From contig WHUX01000170.1 in assembly GCA_015179025.1 (NCBI GenBank), positions 1 to 64,000 on the forward strand: DNA of 64,000 nt, in the 5' to 3' direction. Shown one piece after another: positions 32,301 through 44,779 of this stretch; within the stretch, counting starts at the first letter, position 1, and each line of letters begins with the position of its first letter. The translations under genes and the position numbers were made by a program. The DNA comes from Terfezia claveryi. Taxonomy: Eukaryota > Ascomycota > Pezizomycetes > Pezizales > Pezizaceae. The notes under the pieces are model-generated. The model saw only the letters and a list, made by a program, of their open reading frames with translations. It was not told where the DNA came from and searched no databases.

Positions 32301-35300
32301 TCTATCTTATGATATCTGCATGCCCAATCACTAGATATACCGAGTGAGCGACAAGTCTATAGCGATTATATACGTAGCTACATTTTTAGGAATATATATT
32401 GAAATCTCGAAAAGAGATATGGGGAATACGAGCGTCTATCATTGGTCATCATCCCATATCACAACTGTACTAACCAGTGAGTTCTATGTATGTGCCCACA
32501 GATATTTGTTTACCTATATCGCTTTTGCCTGTGCACCTAATATTATAGGATTTCTGTTGTTCAAAATATGATTCGCGCTTTTAAGCCACCTTTTTCCACT
32601 CACTCCTCAGTGCCGCTAGGAGAAACTCATGAGGGAGGTGTTTCAATTTTTCCAGGCCTTCTTGCCTTCGACTGTTGCAAGACATCACCACCTTACATGA
32701 TTCCCAAGGTAGGTGCTACCATCAAGGCCGTCGAATTATTTGTGTAACCCGGGGGTGTGGGCTCAGTCGTCTATCTGAGCGTTACATCACTGTACCCCCT
32801 CAGCTACAAAATCTATGGAAACGTTTATATTTGTATCCTCTATATATGCATAGCCTATCAGCAGTTCCGATATTGGATCCATATGGGTATACCGGTATAG
32901 CAGAGACCTCCCATTTATCGTGTACACTAATTCCCAACCAGCCCCGAACCTGGGAATTACACATATTACATACCCTGGGTGTTCCATCTGATAAAGATAA
33001 TATCTAATATCCATGGCTAGAGTACTTTAAAGAATTCGATTCATGATCACCTGTATAAGCTAATCGAGCCTGCATAATGCTTGCTAGGAATGGGGTCCAT
33101 GGGTCAGTAATGTAGGGTGGTGTAACATTTTCTCGACCTTACTAGAGAAAATATAATATTAGTTATAAACTTCTAAAGTCAGCAGAGTGCATGAAGATAG
33201 GGCTCTTAGTCCCATGTATAAGGCAGGTATCATGTAGTATCGATTATGTGCTCACCTGCAACCGCCGTCATCATCTACTTATGACTAAGTGTATGATGAA
33301 CGATCAAGTCCCTCTTCTGCCCGCGTGCCCAAATAACTTGTATTAGGTAGGCTACAACAGCATCTACAATACTGAAATCAGCAAATAGAATTCGCGGACG
33401 CTGGCTTGAGAGAATTAAGAAAGCTAAGAGGCACGAGATAAAAAGGAACTCGAGGCATGGGGTTACATCACTTACTCCCCTATACGCCGACGCACCTGCC
33501 CAACCTCACCATAGCCAAGGATGGAACCTCTATTACTCCGAAGAACTGAAAGATACTCCAACCTGCTGTTAGTGGTAGGGATCGTTGCACATCACAGATA
33601 TGTTTGAAAAATATCTTCCGGTCTAGGAGCACAATGTCCCTGGAAAATCTAAAAAAAAAATTGTCATCAGACCATTAGAGATGTGTGCTATTGGTTGGAG
33701 AGATGAGTACGATGTACCATGCACTTCAAACCCGCGGCATCTCATAGGATCGTTAATATACACCGACCATCAGTGCTCATTCTAGGATTGGGGTGATACT
33801 ATGGTCGAATTACAATATGCACGACATATGCAGTTAAGTACTAGTTAAGTACCCCTAAGTACTTTCAGCGATGTAGTTACATAATTCACATTAGGGAAGT
33901 ACGGCTAGATAGGTGAACCAGCCTGTAAAAATGTACTGAGTACAAGTTGTATACTTACTCATACTCGGCCAATCCGTTACATCCCGCCAGATATTACGCA
34001 CATCCCTCCGCCTGGACTAATTTCCAATTAGGTGATTCCAAGCTCGTACGGACAACGTGACAAACCAGACAACAATATCAACGTTCGGAATCATCACAGT
34101 GCCTGGCTCGGCAGAAACTACTTCAAAAGCGGACTACTCCCCTTTGAATGACACAATGCACCACACTGTCAGCTCAGAGGAATGTGTAGAAGGAGTTTGT
34201 GAATGCGAGAGACAACAATTCTAAAGCTGGGGAAAGGTGATGATGTTACCACACAGATGATTGACATAACTAGTTTCAGGAACAAGGAGTTGTGGATCAA
34301 GGACTGCTCTATTTTGGTTGGCTGCTTGGTCGAGCCATCATTCTAGTGATTTGAAGGTGAGTACTTAGTAAGTACAGTACTACCTGAAGCGGAAGGATTG
34401 TTGTTTACCTCCGGGCCGGGAAGAGTGTATATCTTTTAATTGTTCATGTACGGGTATTCAATTTATTTTGTATGCATTTACCCTGGTAGCACATACATAG
34501 ATTTACCCTGTTCTTGTGCTTCTTTACCCCTCCTTGGAGTGTGACGAATGAGATGGCATATCCAATAAGTTACCTAGTCTCGATCCTATGTATAGCTACC
34601 TACATTTCCTATTATCAAGGTTTAGAGAAAAAAATTCCCATTTTCTCCCATGCCAGCACACAAAGCGCTGGCGGAATAGAAATTTAGATATATCCCTCAA
34701 ATAACTTTGAAGGTCGGGCATATACCTTTACTCACATGTTTTGAAGATTAAAACGAAACTTTTTTATATTTCTAGTCCTTGGACTCCTATTACGACTTTT
34801 TTCTTCTCCTTTTTGGGACGGGGGTCTTTTCCTCGTTCGTAACTTTGATCTGCATGTTGTGTTGTCCTTTGGACGGATCCCACTGTTGCTCGTTGCCCCA
34901 CCAGTTCCTATCGTTCAAACAAGCAGTAAAATAGCAGCATTCGTGGCAAGAGACAAAAGCCAACAAGCGCCCCCCCGCCCCCTCCGAAACCTACTCACGT
35001 GAAGAACAGCCAATCCCCGCACAAGACCCACAAATTCCTTGTACTACCTGTCACAGTCCCATCCAGCACAACGACGTAGTTAATAGGGTTACTATCGAGT
35101 AAAAATGTCCTCTTCAGATACATGGACACCTATATAGCTATGTGCATGCATGCAAAAATTGCAAACACATACAGTCACCCCTCAGCTCGTGCTATTGGCC
35201 CATGAAAACTCCTGAGAGCTAGATTATCAGGGAGGCAGAAATGCACTGGCCTTAATTGAATCCAAGCTGGTCAGATAAGTCGTTGCTCTTTTATTTTATT

Positions 35301-36071
35301 GAGGTATTGTCTGCCCCCTCTATCATCCAAATTAGCTTGAAAGTGAGGCCGAATGACGTGCTGTTGAATTATGTGGGTTTGAGGAGCTTCTCTGGGTCTG
35401 TAAACATGTACACCATTCTCTCTCCTGTTCGTTCACCTGCTTGATATTGCTTCCGTTGAGGAATAAGAGCTATCAAGTAGAACGTTCGGAGAGGTATACT
35501 GGAGGACAAGGTAATATGTTTTCTCGTGCCCAGGCCGATTCATTGTAATATGCATATATGAACAATCTTCTCAGCGCAGGTGTCAATAGCAATATCGCTA
35601 TGTATATTGCGAGAGTTGTAGTGAGATGAATACAGAACACCTGGAAACGTTGATATGCAATAGAGCCAAATCATCCATGACCATTCCGTAATCCCAGATA
35701 TCCTCCCCATAATCCACCATGCCGATGCCCCATCTCTCCCAGATAAATACCACGGACCGTGACCAAAGAAGCCGAAATCCCAGAAGACAAAAACCGTTAT
35801 ATACCCTAAACTGGACTGTGATCAAACATTCTGAACAGACAATTCCATCGAATCCCATTGTTTTATGTATCGCCAAATCAAAGCCAGGAAGCCGAACACT
35901 AGAAAGTGCGAAACCATAAGAGCACCAAATTAGAACATCGAAATGTAAACCCAAACCAAAAAAACCAAAACCCCGAGAAATATGAACAATTTTCTCTTAA
36001 AAAATGCACTTTACGCCCCCAAATCCATAAAGAGAGTCATGAGTGTCATTAAAACATCGTAATTCGTTTAC
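26359..36071. other. 9.7-kb region without a supportable gene
   Basis: I found no gene I can support between UTP14 and the Myb gene. Open frames are short (up to about 140 codons), on both strands, and lack recognised domains. Candidates looked at: a minus-strand ATG frame 27119-26886 (MAKVVIVGKPREW start) that might splice into a second minus-strand frame 26558-26971; minus-strand frames 29132-29395 and 28516-28698; and plus-strand frame 31700-31999. No repeated ends, transposase or reverse-transcriptase motifs and no tRNA-like B box were noticed. Base composition becomes visibly more AT-rich from about 30.8 to 34.5 kb, with many GTAC/TATA-type short palindromes. It may hold decayed genes, old mobile-element remnants or non-coding transcripts. 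Confidence 0.5.
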
Positions 36072-37703
36072 TCAGCGCTGGATCGATTGACTTCGGAGCA
36101 CCCTACCGGCAGGAACTGGAGGCAATTTAATCGACCCTCGAGCCTCCATACCAGGAAATGCTCCGAGATCACTTTCTGCACTTGCACTGCTCTCACTTCT
36201 TCCCCTTCCCCATCTCAATTTACCCATTCTGCGCCAAATCTCGGGTTCACGCCTTTTACTCAAAAGTACATTGACCTCTTCGAAGCACAACTTGCGATCC
36301 ATCAGCAGAGCATCCTCTTCGGGTGTCCAGTCGTCCCCATCATCTTCCTCCATTGACGGGAAGTAAGGGGGTATTTGAGCGTAGGGACCGTACTGAGAGC
36401 TATGAAAAGTAGGTGTTTGTGGAGGTGGTGAGCAGGGTGTGCCTGGTATGGCCATGGGAGATCCCATCTGTTGTTGGGGAGAAGATGAGGCAGGTGATGG
36501 AAGTGAGAAGCTGCCCGTCGAAAAGCTCGAACGGTGTTGATGATAGGTTCTGTCGTAAGCGTAATGCTGGTTATGTTGTGGGCTTGTAGCGGGTGATACT
36601 GGTGGGGGGTATCGGGGAACTGATGGGGTAGCTGGTGCGCTAACGGTGTGGGAAGAAACAGTGGCGGCCATTTCTGATGCAAAGCTCGAGCTGGTAGTTG
36701 TTACAACAGGGGGGCGCCTGTGGCCCTGATAGTATTTCAAAGTACCCGATACAAGTCGCCTCCATCGAAATTGACAAGCGTGGGAGGTCCGGCCCGAGAC
36801 TATGCCAATATCAGCAAGAATCTCTATATATAGAAAGAGGCACAGAGATACTAACAGTGTGTTGCGATTTCTTTCCAACCAAGTCGTTGTTCTTCCTTGA
36901 GCTCCTTGAGCAAGATGTCATCTTCTGGATCCCATGACATTGGGGTTCGTGGAGTTTTGGGCCTGAGGTTGAATATTAGCATTCAGAAACTATGAGTAAA
37001 ATATAGCAAATTACCGGACATACTTCTTGCGCCCGAGTACATCGTACTCATCCCCTTTGCTGGATCCAGCTTCCTTCGCATTGTTACCTTGCGGGTTGAC
37101 TGTCGTCCGCGATGAGCTATATAATACGTAAGTGTCCATGCCATGGTGTAAGTAATACTGAACCACAAACCTCCTGATTTTTCTTTTACTTCCATCTTCT
37201 TCCTTAATTTCGGTGTAGTCTCTTGTGGAATAACCGGGGTCCGCATACTCAACAGACCCTGCCCCATACCCTGACAGAGGCGTAGACGCCATACTGGACG
37301 TCCGTGGTGTGGTTGATGAAGTGCCTGTTGGAGAGGTTCCCCAGTAGCAATTTTGGTAGTACATGGGAGAAGACGAGGAGCTCGAGCTCTCTGACTGGGT
37401 ATCTACGGCCGAGGAAAGGATTGACGATATCGAATTGAGACTGGGCTTTGAATCCGATCTTGCGGTCCTTCGGCAGTCAGGAGTTGTGGGAAAGTAACTG
37501 TCTACAGTATTATGCGGTGAATAGTAGTAATGATGGGAAGTGTGTGTAGTATGGTCATTACTAGTGGAATGGTATTGCTGAGGGGTTGTAATTCCGGGCA
37601 GTGGCGAGCCGCTGAAGTGAGTGATGTTGCCAGTCAACAATGGAGATGGCAGAGGTAGGATCCGTGAGTTGGAGATGGGAAAGCTGGAAGCGGGCGGAGA
37701 CAT
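36072..37703 (-). CDS. Myb/SANT DNA-binding protein
   Basis: Exons: 37703-37171, 37116-37015, 36962-36856 and 36799-36072, 489 aa (507 aa if the 54-nt segment 37117-37170 is coding). The ATG at 37703 starts MSPPASSFPIS. After a Ser/Thr-rich N-terminus, a Myb/SANT repeat is assembled across two introns: RPKTPRTPMSWDPEDDILL, KELKEEQRLGWKEIATH, then FSGRTSHACQFRWRRLVSGT, with the Trp spacing expected of the fold. A second, more divergent Myb-like segment (DDWTPEEDALLMDRK, EEVNVLLSKR, EIWRRMGKL) lies near the C-terminus. The stretch between is Pro/Ser/Gln-rich. Introns 36963-37014 (52 nt) and 36800-36855 (56 nt) are firm because they reconstruct the SANT domain. It is likely a nuclear transcription regulator; its targets are unknown. 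Confidence 0.8.
37117..37170 (-). other. Possible in-frame 54-nt intron in the Myb gene
   Basis: Donor gtttgt and acceptor atatag bound a 54-nt stretch with no stop. Its translation is aromatic-rich (VVQYYLHHGMDTYVLY), unlike the Ser/Lys-rich surroundings, which favours an intron; both options keep frame. Confidence 0.55.
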
Positions 37704-40138
37704 TGTAGCAGAAGGGGGCTGGGCCTTGAGGTTGGCGGGGGGGGGGGGGGTTAGGGAGTTGGTAGGTTTCCTTTACTCGACTTCTGGGTTCAATATCATG
37801 AGTGAATGTTTCAGTGGTAGGGATGAACCTCATATAAGAGCAAAATAATTGGGATTGAGGAGGGGAGGAGCCCAAGACACTAACTTCTTTTTGTATATGC
37901 CCTGCAGTGAACAGCTGTATCCTGGTCCGTTTCAACTTGTATGATCTCACTGAAGCATTACCATGTGCAGAGGCAGGTCGAAATCCCTAAAGAGTGCGTT
38001 TTTGGGGTGGGGAAGAGGGGGGGGGGGCGTTTGGAAAGGGGTGGTCAGGCGGGTGTGAGTGAGTGAATTCGAACGCCTGTGCAGATAGACAGAAGAAAAG
38101 TTTGAGAGAAGCCGTACTTATGAGAAGGGCAGAGGCATGCTGGGGAGCACGGAGGATGCAATTGGGACATTAAAAGACCGTAACAAAAGGAAAGCGTGTG
38201 CGCAGCTGCGTCAAGGAGGTTACCATATATGAAGGAGGTTGAGATGAATTGCGAGCATGAGAGGGGGGGGGTTCAAGTGCGAGAATAAGTGATGGAGGTT
38301 CACGACGCCGGGCGATTCGCCAGTGTTGGAGATGGACGATCAGCGAGCTGTAGAAGCATAAACAGCCCAAAGCAGAGGGGGGCCCACCGCTATCGACGGA
38401 AAGGCGAGGTAATGACAGCGGAAGGAGATAGGGCGCCCGGGCGACGTCGATGCTGGAGGCAATCGTATAAAGCAAACAAGCAGTCATGAGTTGCAAGAGC
38501 AGCCCCTCTGCAGCAGCATTATCACTGCTTCTGCGACAATTTTTCGCGCAACCAGGCTAATTCCGCTAGCCCATGCTCGACCTCCTCTTTCTCATGCACT
38601 CCCACGACCGCAGCCATTCCCACTGGTACAACGGAGCCCAGCGAGCTGCTGGCGATAGGACGTTGATTGGGATTGGAGGCGAGAGGCCACATGTTGCATG
38701 AACCTGCACTACGCAACGCAGGGAGAAGAAATGAACGAAGCTGATCGAGCATCGTGCCACCTTGAGGTCCTCCAAGGCCCGCGCACTATGGTACGGTATG
38801 TATCTTCTTCGCCGGATTGCCCTTGAACTCGGCTCGACGATACCAAGAAAGGGCTCATACAGTTTGCCCAATTCAGTTGCGAGGCTCCCGACCGACGAAT
38901 GATGCGAATAGTCACAGTATAGCCCGTTTCCCTGTCTGTGCAAGAAGATCCTGATGCACTGTGGTATCCCTGCTTTGCATTGCAATATCATAGTACCGGT
39001 AGTCATGCATATGGAACCATGCGGTTGTCGGTTGGTATTGCATCGGAATGAAGAATAAACACCGACCAGATCCCCCCCCCCCCCCACAACAATTGCGCGT
39101 CGTGTCAACTCTCGAGGGCTCTATCCGTCCCCTCGGGAACTTATCCTGTTTGCGAATCAGAAAGAGCCCTACATATCATATGGGCTGCGGGAGGGAGTCC
39201 ATCTGCAGGATGCACATTGGCTTGTTCGCTGGCCATCACAGCTCATCGTCCCATCGGATGAAGTCTGTCATGACCCCACCTAAAACCCCACCAGACCGAA
39301 AAAAGCCCACAAACACGTTGGAAGTTGGGCAGTCCAATGACATTGTCAGAGATCCTTCTGGCCTTGTGAAACGAAAATCTGGAAGGGTGAGATAATCCGT
39401 GTTCGCATTCCATTCGTTGCATGCGGGGAAGTGAAGGGTAAGGTGGGGATGAGCGACTTGGTGACTTGCAAGATGTGCACTCAGTTATGATATGAAGCTA
39501 ATGTGCGGTTGAGCGATGGGGGGAAGGGGAAGGGGAAGGGGGAGGGGGAGGGGCAATCCCTCCTCGGATCCAGTTAAGCAGCTTCGTTCGTGCTTTGCAT
39601 GGGGGAGGGGGGCCGTCCACGCCATGTATATACCGGGGAGGGTGCTGGGGTTTGTTTGGGGTTTCTTGCTTGCGGGCTAACGAGGGCAGCTAGAGAATTG
39701 GGAACTGGAGTGAGCTTTGCAGCAGTGACGTGTTTGAAGCTGCCCCGGCCGTACATTTAATCAATCGCAATCGAGGCTTCCAATGACTACAGTAAAATGT
39801 TTATCTGGTGAGGGTGGGCAGTGGTAGGTACAGGGTACAACAGGACATTGTCCGTGACAGTTGCTTTTTCTATGTGTTTATGTATTTTTAGATCGCAATG
39901 GTGACGTGAAAACGAAAGAAACGCCAATCCACGTGATGTATTCGATTCCGGTATACTTGACGCGAGGGGCATGCGATGCAGAGCCGTATATGAACAATAT
40001 GAACATTGGGCCTCCCCGGGCCTGATATAATCGTATGTAGGCCAGGCATGTAGGTATGTTTGCGTTGACATGGGCCGGATAGATTGGATGTTGTGCACCT
40101 GAACACGCTCTCTATGCTGTACACGGTATATATTGACA

Positions 40139-40157
40139 TGTACTGTATTACAGTACA
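40139..40157. repeat. 19-bp near-perfect palindrome TGTACTGTA-T-TACAGTACA
   Basis: Nine-base arms separated by one base. The same GTAC/TACAGTAC core recurs in many intergenic places in the window. Confidence 0.9.
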
Positions 40158-40214
40158 CTACATCTACATCTACATCTACATCTACAGCTACATCTACATC
40201 TACATCTACATCTA
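40158..40214. repeat. (CTACAT)n hexanucleotide array
   Basis: About nine copies of CTACAT with one variant (CTACAG), immediately after the palindrome. One antisense frame reads as alternating Asp-Val. Confidence 0.95.
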
Positions 40215-41098
40215 CGCAAGTAATGTATCGCCCGGCCATGGTGCCATGGCGGGTGCACATTGCTCGATCTAGATCGATATCTAGATCTGACCGAAGGCTG
40301 AAGATTACGGTAACGGTCTCGTGTTTTACGTACATTTGCTTCAGCTTGTGGCTGGGCCAGTTCATCTGCGAGGCATGTAGACCTAGAGTTACTTCAAGTA
40401 CCTACCTACCCTTGGTGTAGGATACAAATAAATACCGTACAAACGATGTTGGATGCTCCACTTGTAACCAAGGCAAGTTGCATGTGTATTGCATATCACT
40501 GGCCGTGGTTCTGGATCCTCCCCCCTTCCCAATGCACAATAGTGTATTGGGCCCAGGCACCGCCATTTCTCCGATACCAACTGTTATAGAGGGATTATAA
40601 TATATGCATAATATTCTGACTAGAATCGAGGCCAGCGTGTGATAACCAAATGTCTAAATAGCCCATACCTACACCTATACAATTAAATAAATCCCCTTGA
40701 CGCATCTGACGCTGGGGGCAAGTAGGCACATATTACAGTATGTACATATGCAAGCCTGTCCGACGGTATCACAACTATAAGTGCCGAGAGCCAAGACTTC
40801 AGTTGGGGCTTAGTGCGCCGCACCCTTCATGTTAGATCCTCCATTCATGGTCCACCATCTGCATCCCCCACGCGTCGTCCCAACCAGTGCCCTTCAGAAA
40901 GTTGTTCCTACAGTACGGCCTCTACAGAAGCTCTGGAGTAAGCTTTCAACACTGCGAGCTCTATAAGCTACCGGAGCGGTGTTTCTGTTGGCCGAGTTAC
41001 ACACTTGAAGAGCAAGAAAAATAGATCTCACAACCCTCTCGTGGGTTCCTAACCCTCTGCTGCCCTCAGAGAGACACACATCCCTCAGGCTCATCAAT

Positions 41099-44096
41099 AT
41101 GAAGTCTACAGGTGCCACTGTTGTTGCACCCCCTTCGTCATCCCGCAGATCTCAGCCTATGCGGCAGGCTCGTGCAAACCCACCCAGACGGTCAACACTC
41201 TCGACCTCCAGGATTCCTCAACGTAACGGGGCAAGCATCGCTTCCCAACAGCAGCAATCAGTCAATCAAAGGTTCTACCCTGCTTTAGCTTCATTTACAG
41301 ACTCAATAGATGCTCTTCCCGCAGAAATAATACGAAACTTCACCCTCCTTCGGGAAGTTGACGCCAAAGCTTGCCATCCGGAAGAACAGCTCCGCCGCTA
41401 CATAGCTGCCATAAAGGCACTACCACAGCCAGCAGACCCAAATGAACCTGACCTTGCCTTGGAGTTCCTCCGGCGTCAAGAAGATCTCAAACGTCAGCGC
41501 GAGGAAGCTTTGAGGAATAACGTGAACCCGCCCCCGGAAACCGACATTGAGAACAGTGGTGAAATAATTGAGCAATACCCGGAAACTCGCCGATCAAAAC
41601 TGCAACAGATACGCATGGTCCTTCAGGATTTGCTTCCTATGTTGGATGAGAAGATACATGTTATCACCGGCACAGCAGAGGCTTTGAATAAGCACAACCT
41701 CAGGGTCGACCAAGCATATGCATATGTTCAATCAGAGATACCGGAACCCCACCGCACCGGCAATCCAGAGCACTGGGGATACAAGCCAAATCCGCCAAAA
41801 GGCGCAAGTGCGAGGGCAGCAGCAGCTCAATTACAAGCAGCGTTAGCGGCGGCAGCTAGTCAAGCCGCACAGGAGGAGGCTCGAATGGAATACCCAGTGT
41901 CCAATACAAGGGTAGATTCCAGGCGTGAAGCGAGAAGACAAGCAGCACAAGCGGGCCACGACGATGAGGACGGTCCACAATCAGTCGCTTCGTCAAAGCG
42001 TCCTCATGGAGGTTCAAGGGTGAAGAACTCAAAAGACATAGATGCAACCGCGCAGCGCGTATCGGAGATGGCATTGGGTATGGTTGCGGGAGCAGGAGCG
42101 GCTTCAACGCAATCTGCAAAGAGAAGGAAACCTAACGCAAGTGCGGTGACAGAGAAGGGAATGCTTGAAAAGGCCGGCAATGCACGGGGCACGACAAGCC
42201 CAAGATCGGGTACACCAACAACTGGGAAGAGGGCGGCAAAGGGAGCTACTACGACTTCTACCACCACTGGTGCAAGTGGACGGAGAAGGTAATTCAGCCC
42301 GGTTTTTTGTTTTGTTTCTCACTTTGGCACAACTGTTTGAGCATTTGGAGTCGGCTTCGCTGTGCAATTTCGGTCTTTTCTTGGCCTTTGAATATCTTGA
42401 TACTTGGGTTCAGGAATAGCGGCGTTTAAGATAAGCTCAGGTAATATATAATGCGCACAATTCCACTCGTTCCGGGTGACGGCATAATGTATTATAATGT
42501 TATAATTTTCGTTTTTATGTATAACTAGTTTTTCGCATCTGCTTTTTTGCCCCTATACCCCCTTCATACCTTTTAATTCTCTCTGTTGCCTTGTTGTCAT
42601 GTACGCCATGCGTTAACTGCCTTCTAATTTTCATGTCGACATGTTCTGAGACCTACCTATTCCTTTTTCTTTGTTCCTGCAATGTGTTGATGTCAATTTA
42701 AGCAACTTTTTATTCATTCAAGGAGAGCATGCGGCTGACAACTCCTTTCTCTCTCGCGTTTATTTGTACGCGCACAGACAAACTGCCGCCCCACCAAATG
42801 CGCTGTCGCCTAGCCTTGCGTCTTCACCTGTGCACACCACATTTCCTCCCAACGCCCCATTTAGGTCCGGCGCAAACGGGAAAGAAGCGAATGGCTCGGT
42901 TGTCAACTCTCCAGTAATCCAGGGTGCGAGGCCTGCCACCACAAGCGGTGGTGGTCGTGCGAAGGATAAGAAGGAAGCACCGACGAAAGAAGGGCAGGGG
43001 AAGAAAGATGGAGGAATAGCAGATGAAGATGAGGCTGGAGACGGAAAAATAGTTTCAAATCGTGCTGCGGCGGTGAGAGGGAAGATGGTTTCTGCTTTAG
43101 AGGACGGACTGGGAGCAGATAGCTTTTACAGCACTGCTGTTAGTGGAGGATACCTGATATCAGAGGGTGCACAAGACGCAGGACCATTCCGCAATGCTCC
43201 CACGTTGCATCCAGAAAGACGGGATAGCACCGGCAGGGGGGATACGAAAGGCCCCACTACCCCAGGAAGCCCAGCTAAGGAGACTCGTGTAGGGCGTCAG
43301 GGAAGCCCGATGGAAGGTGTTGAATCGACGTCATCCACTTCCGCCTCGCGAAAGGCTGATGTTCCCTTGTCCTTGTTGGAGGAGGCCCCCATGCCCTCTT
43401 CGAAGAAGACCTCGTCTTCTAGTCACCATGCTCATCACCAACCGCACTTACCTGTAACTCTAGTGGCGCCTTCATCGTCAGTTAAGCGGAAGCGGGGGAG
43501 CGTCGATCACCCTCATTCTCGCAATGACACTCACGGGGACGCCGCCTACAGTGACCACCATGCCCAAAGTAGCCGTTCTCATCAAGCCTCTACGCCCAGT
43601 GGACGAAGTCACGCATCATCTCATCACACACAAGCTATACCCAAACGCGAACCAGGTCAACCTGTCACTCCAACCACGGCATCACACCAGACGCACCATC
43701 GCCGCACGTCATCCACAACCACTGCCTCTGCTATACGAGATCAACTTGATAGCCGCCCGGAGCCGCCTCCGCCACCGCGGAACGTCCCTATCGCTAATGC
43801 TATCGACGATGAAGAGGAAGATGTTGATGTTGTTGATCCGAATGAACCGAGGTACTGTTTCTGTAATGGAATCAGTTATGGGCAGATGGTGGGATGTGAT
43901 GATAAGGATTGTGCGAGGGAATGGTTCCATTTGAAGTGTGTTGGGTTGAACCATCCACCAAATAAGAAAGGTAATTTTTTTTTTTTTTTTTTTTTTTCAA
44001 GAGAAAGAAAGCGTTTGCTAACGTAACGTTTGAGTAGTGAGGTGGTACTGTGACGCATGTGTTGCCAAGCGGAAGCATAGTAAAGGGAGAGCTTAG
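41099..44096 (+). CDS. ING-family PHD-finger chromatin protein
   Basis: Exons 41099-42288, 42778-43970 and 44038-44096; 813 aa. ING proteins read H3K4me3 through a C-terminal PHD finger and belong to histone acetyltransferase (NuA4-type) or deacetylase (Rpd3L-type) complexes. The N-terminal ING domain (about residues 50-215) has [30 protein letters not shown] and [20 protein letters not shown]. The C4HC3 PHD finger (about 755-807) reads [30 protein letters not shown] and, after the last intron, WYCDAC. A long Ser/Thr/Gly/His-rich linker joins them. The second intron (43971-44037, with 23 T after gtaa) is proven by PHD continuity. The first intron is unusually long (489 nt); its acceptor cgcacag with ctgac upstream restores phase. 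Two separate genes is the alternative, less likely because an ING domain without PHD is unusual. The specific complex is undetermined. Confidence 0.85.
42289..42777 (+). other. 489-nt intron in the ING gene
   Basis: The donor gtaatt overlaps the apparent TAA stop of the first frame. The branch gctgac at about 42735 is followed by a pyrimidine tract and the acceptor cgcacag. It is by far the longest intron I infer in the window; the others are 51-155 nt. Confidence 0.65.
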
Positions 44097-44739
44097 GAGT
44101 TTTATTGATAGAAAATCTGTTTCAGTCCAAGTTTTTGTCTGCACATGAGCATATCTAGCGGATTGAAGTTTTTTTCAGCGTTTTCTTGATCTTACTTTTA
44201 GGAGAAACAATATCCTCGCTACGTAAACTATGAGAGTTGATTTGGCGAGTTTGTATACAGTAACAGTACACTTTAGTTTTTTTTTTTTCTTTCTCATTTT
44301 CATCTCTAATTGGGGGGTTTCGGATTGTTTCGTTCGTTTTTTTTTTCTTCTTTTTTTTCCCTTTTTGTTTGCTAATTTTTTTTTTTCATGCCTGGGTCGT
44401 GTTCATTGTTTGGGTCTATGGCGGGGAAGGAGGAGGGGGGGAGCTTTATCAAAAAAAGATTTTTCAATTCTTTTTCTAAATCTTGATCCAGTAACATCCT
44501 TATATTTTTTTTTTCTCTCATGTGAATATGTGAAGGAAGATGTAAAGATGTGAAGATGTGGTGTGGTTTGGTACTTTTATTGAAAAAAATATAAAAAAAA
44601 GTTTTATAGAAATGGTTATTTTTGGGGAGGGGGTAACTTTATGTACCGGTATGTGTCGGCTGGTTTTCGTACGTCACATTTATGCCTGCCCACCTCCCCC
44701 CCCGCGCCGTGTATATATATAATATAAGTAAACAGTATA

Positions 44740-44779
<40 letters not shown>

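Larger units (their letters stand above)
37704..41098. other. Intergenic region, 3.4 kb, repeat-bearing
   Basis: No supportable gene. It includes the Myb promoter side with G14 at 37737-37750 and another G run near 38017, C14 at 39072-39085, a GGGGAAGG purine tract at about 39515-39555, a 19-bp near-palindrome at 40139-40157, a CTACAT hexamer array at 40158-40214, and the leader of the ING gene from about 40,800. Minus-strand frames 38566-39108 and 39787-40365 show no domain; the second is largely a translation of the hexamer array. Confidence 0.6.

Noticed and set aside
38566..39108. 180-codon minus-strand frame
   Set aside because: No domain, no splice or leader support and unusual composition; treated as chance.
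40158..40214. Possible CRISPR-like or telomere array
   Set aside because: It is a plain hexanucleotide microsatellite without spacers; the window is eukaryotic.
39787..40365. 192-codon minus-strand frame with Asp-Val repeats
   Set aside because: The repetitive part is only the hexamer array; the rest lacks any recognised pattern.
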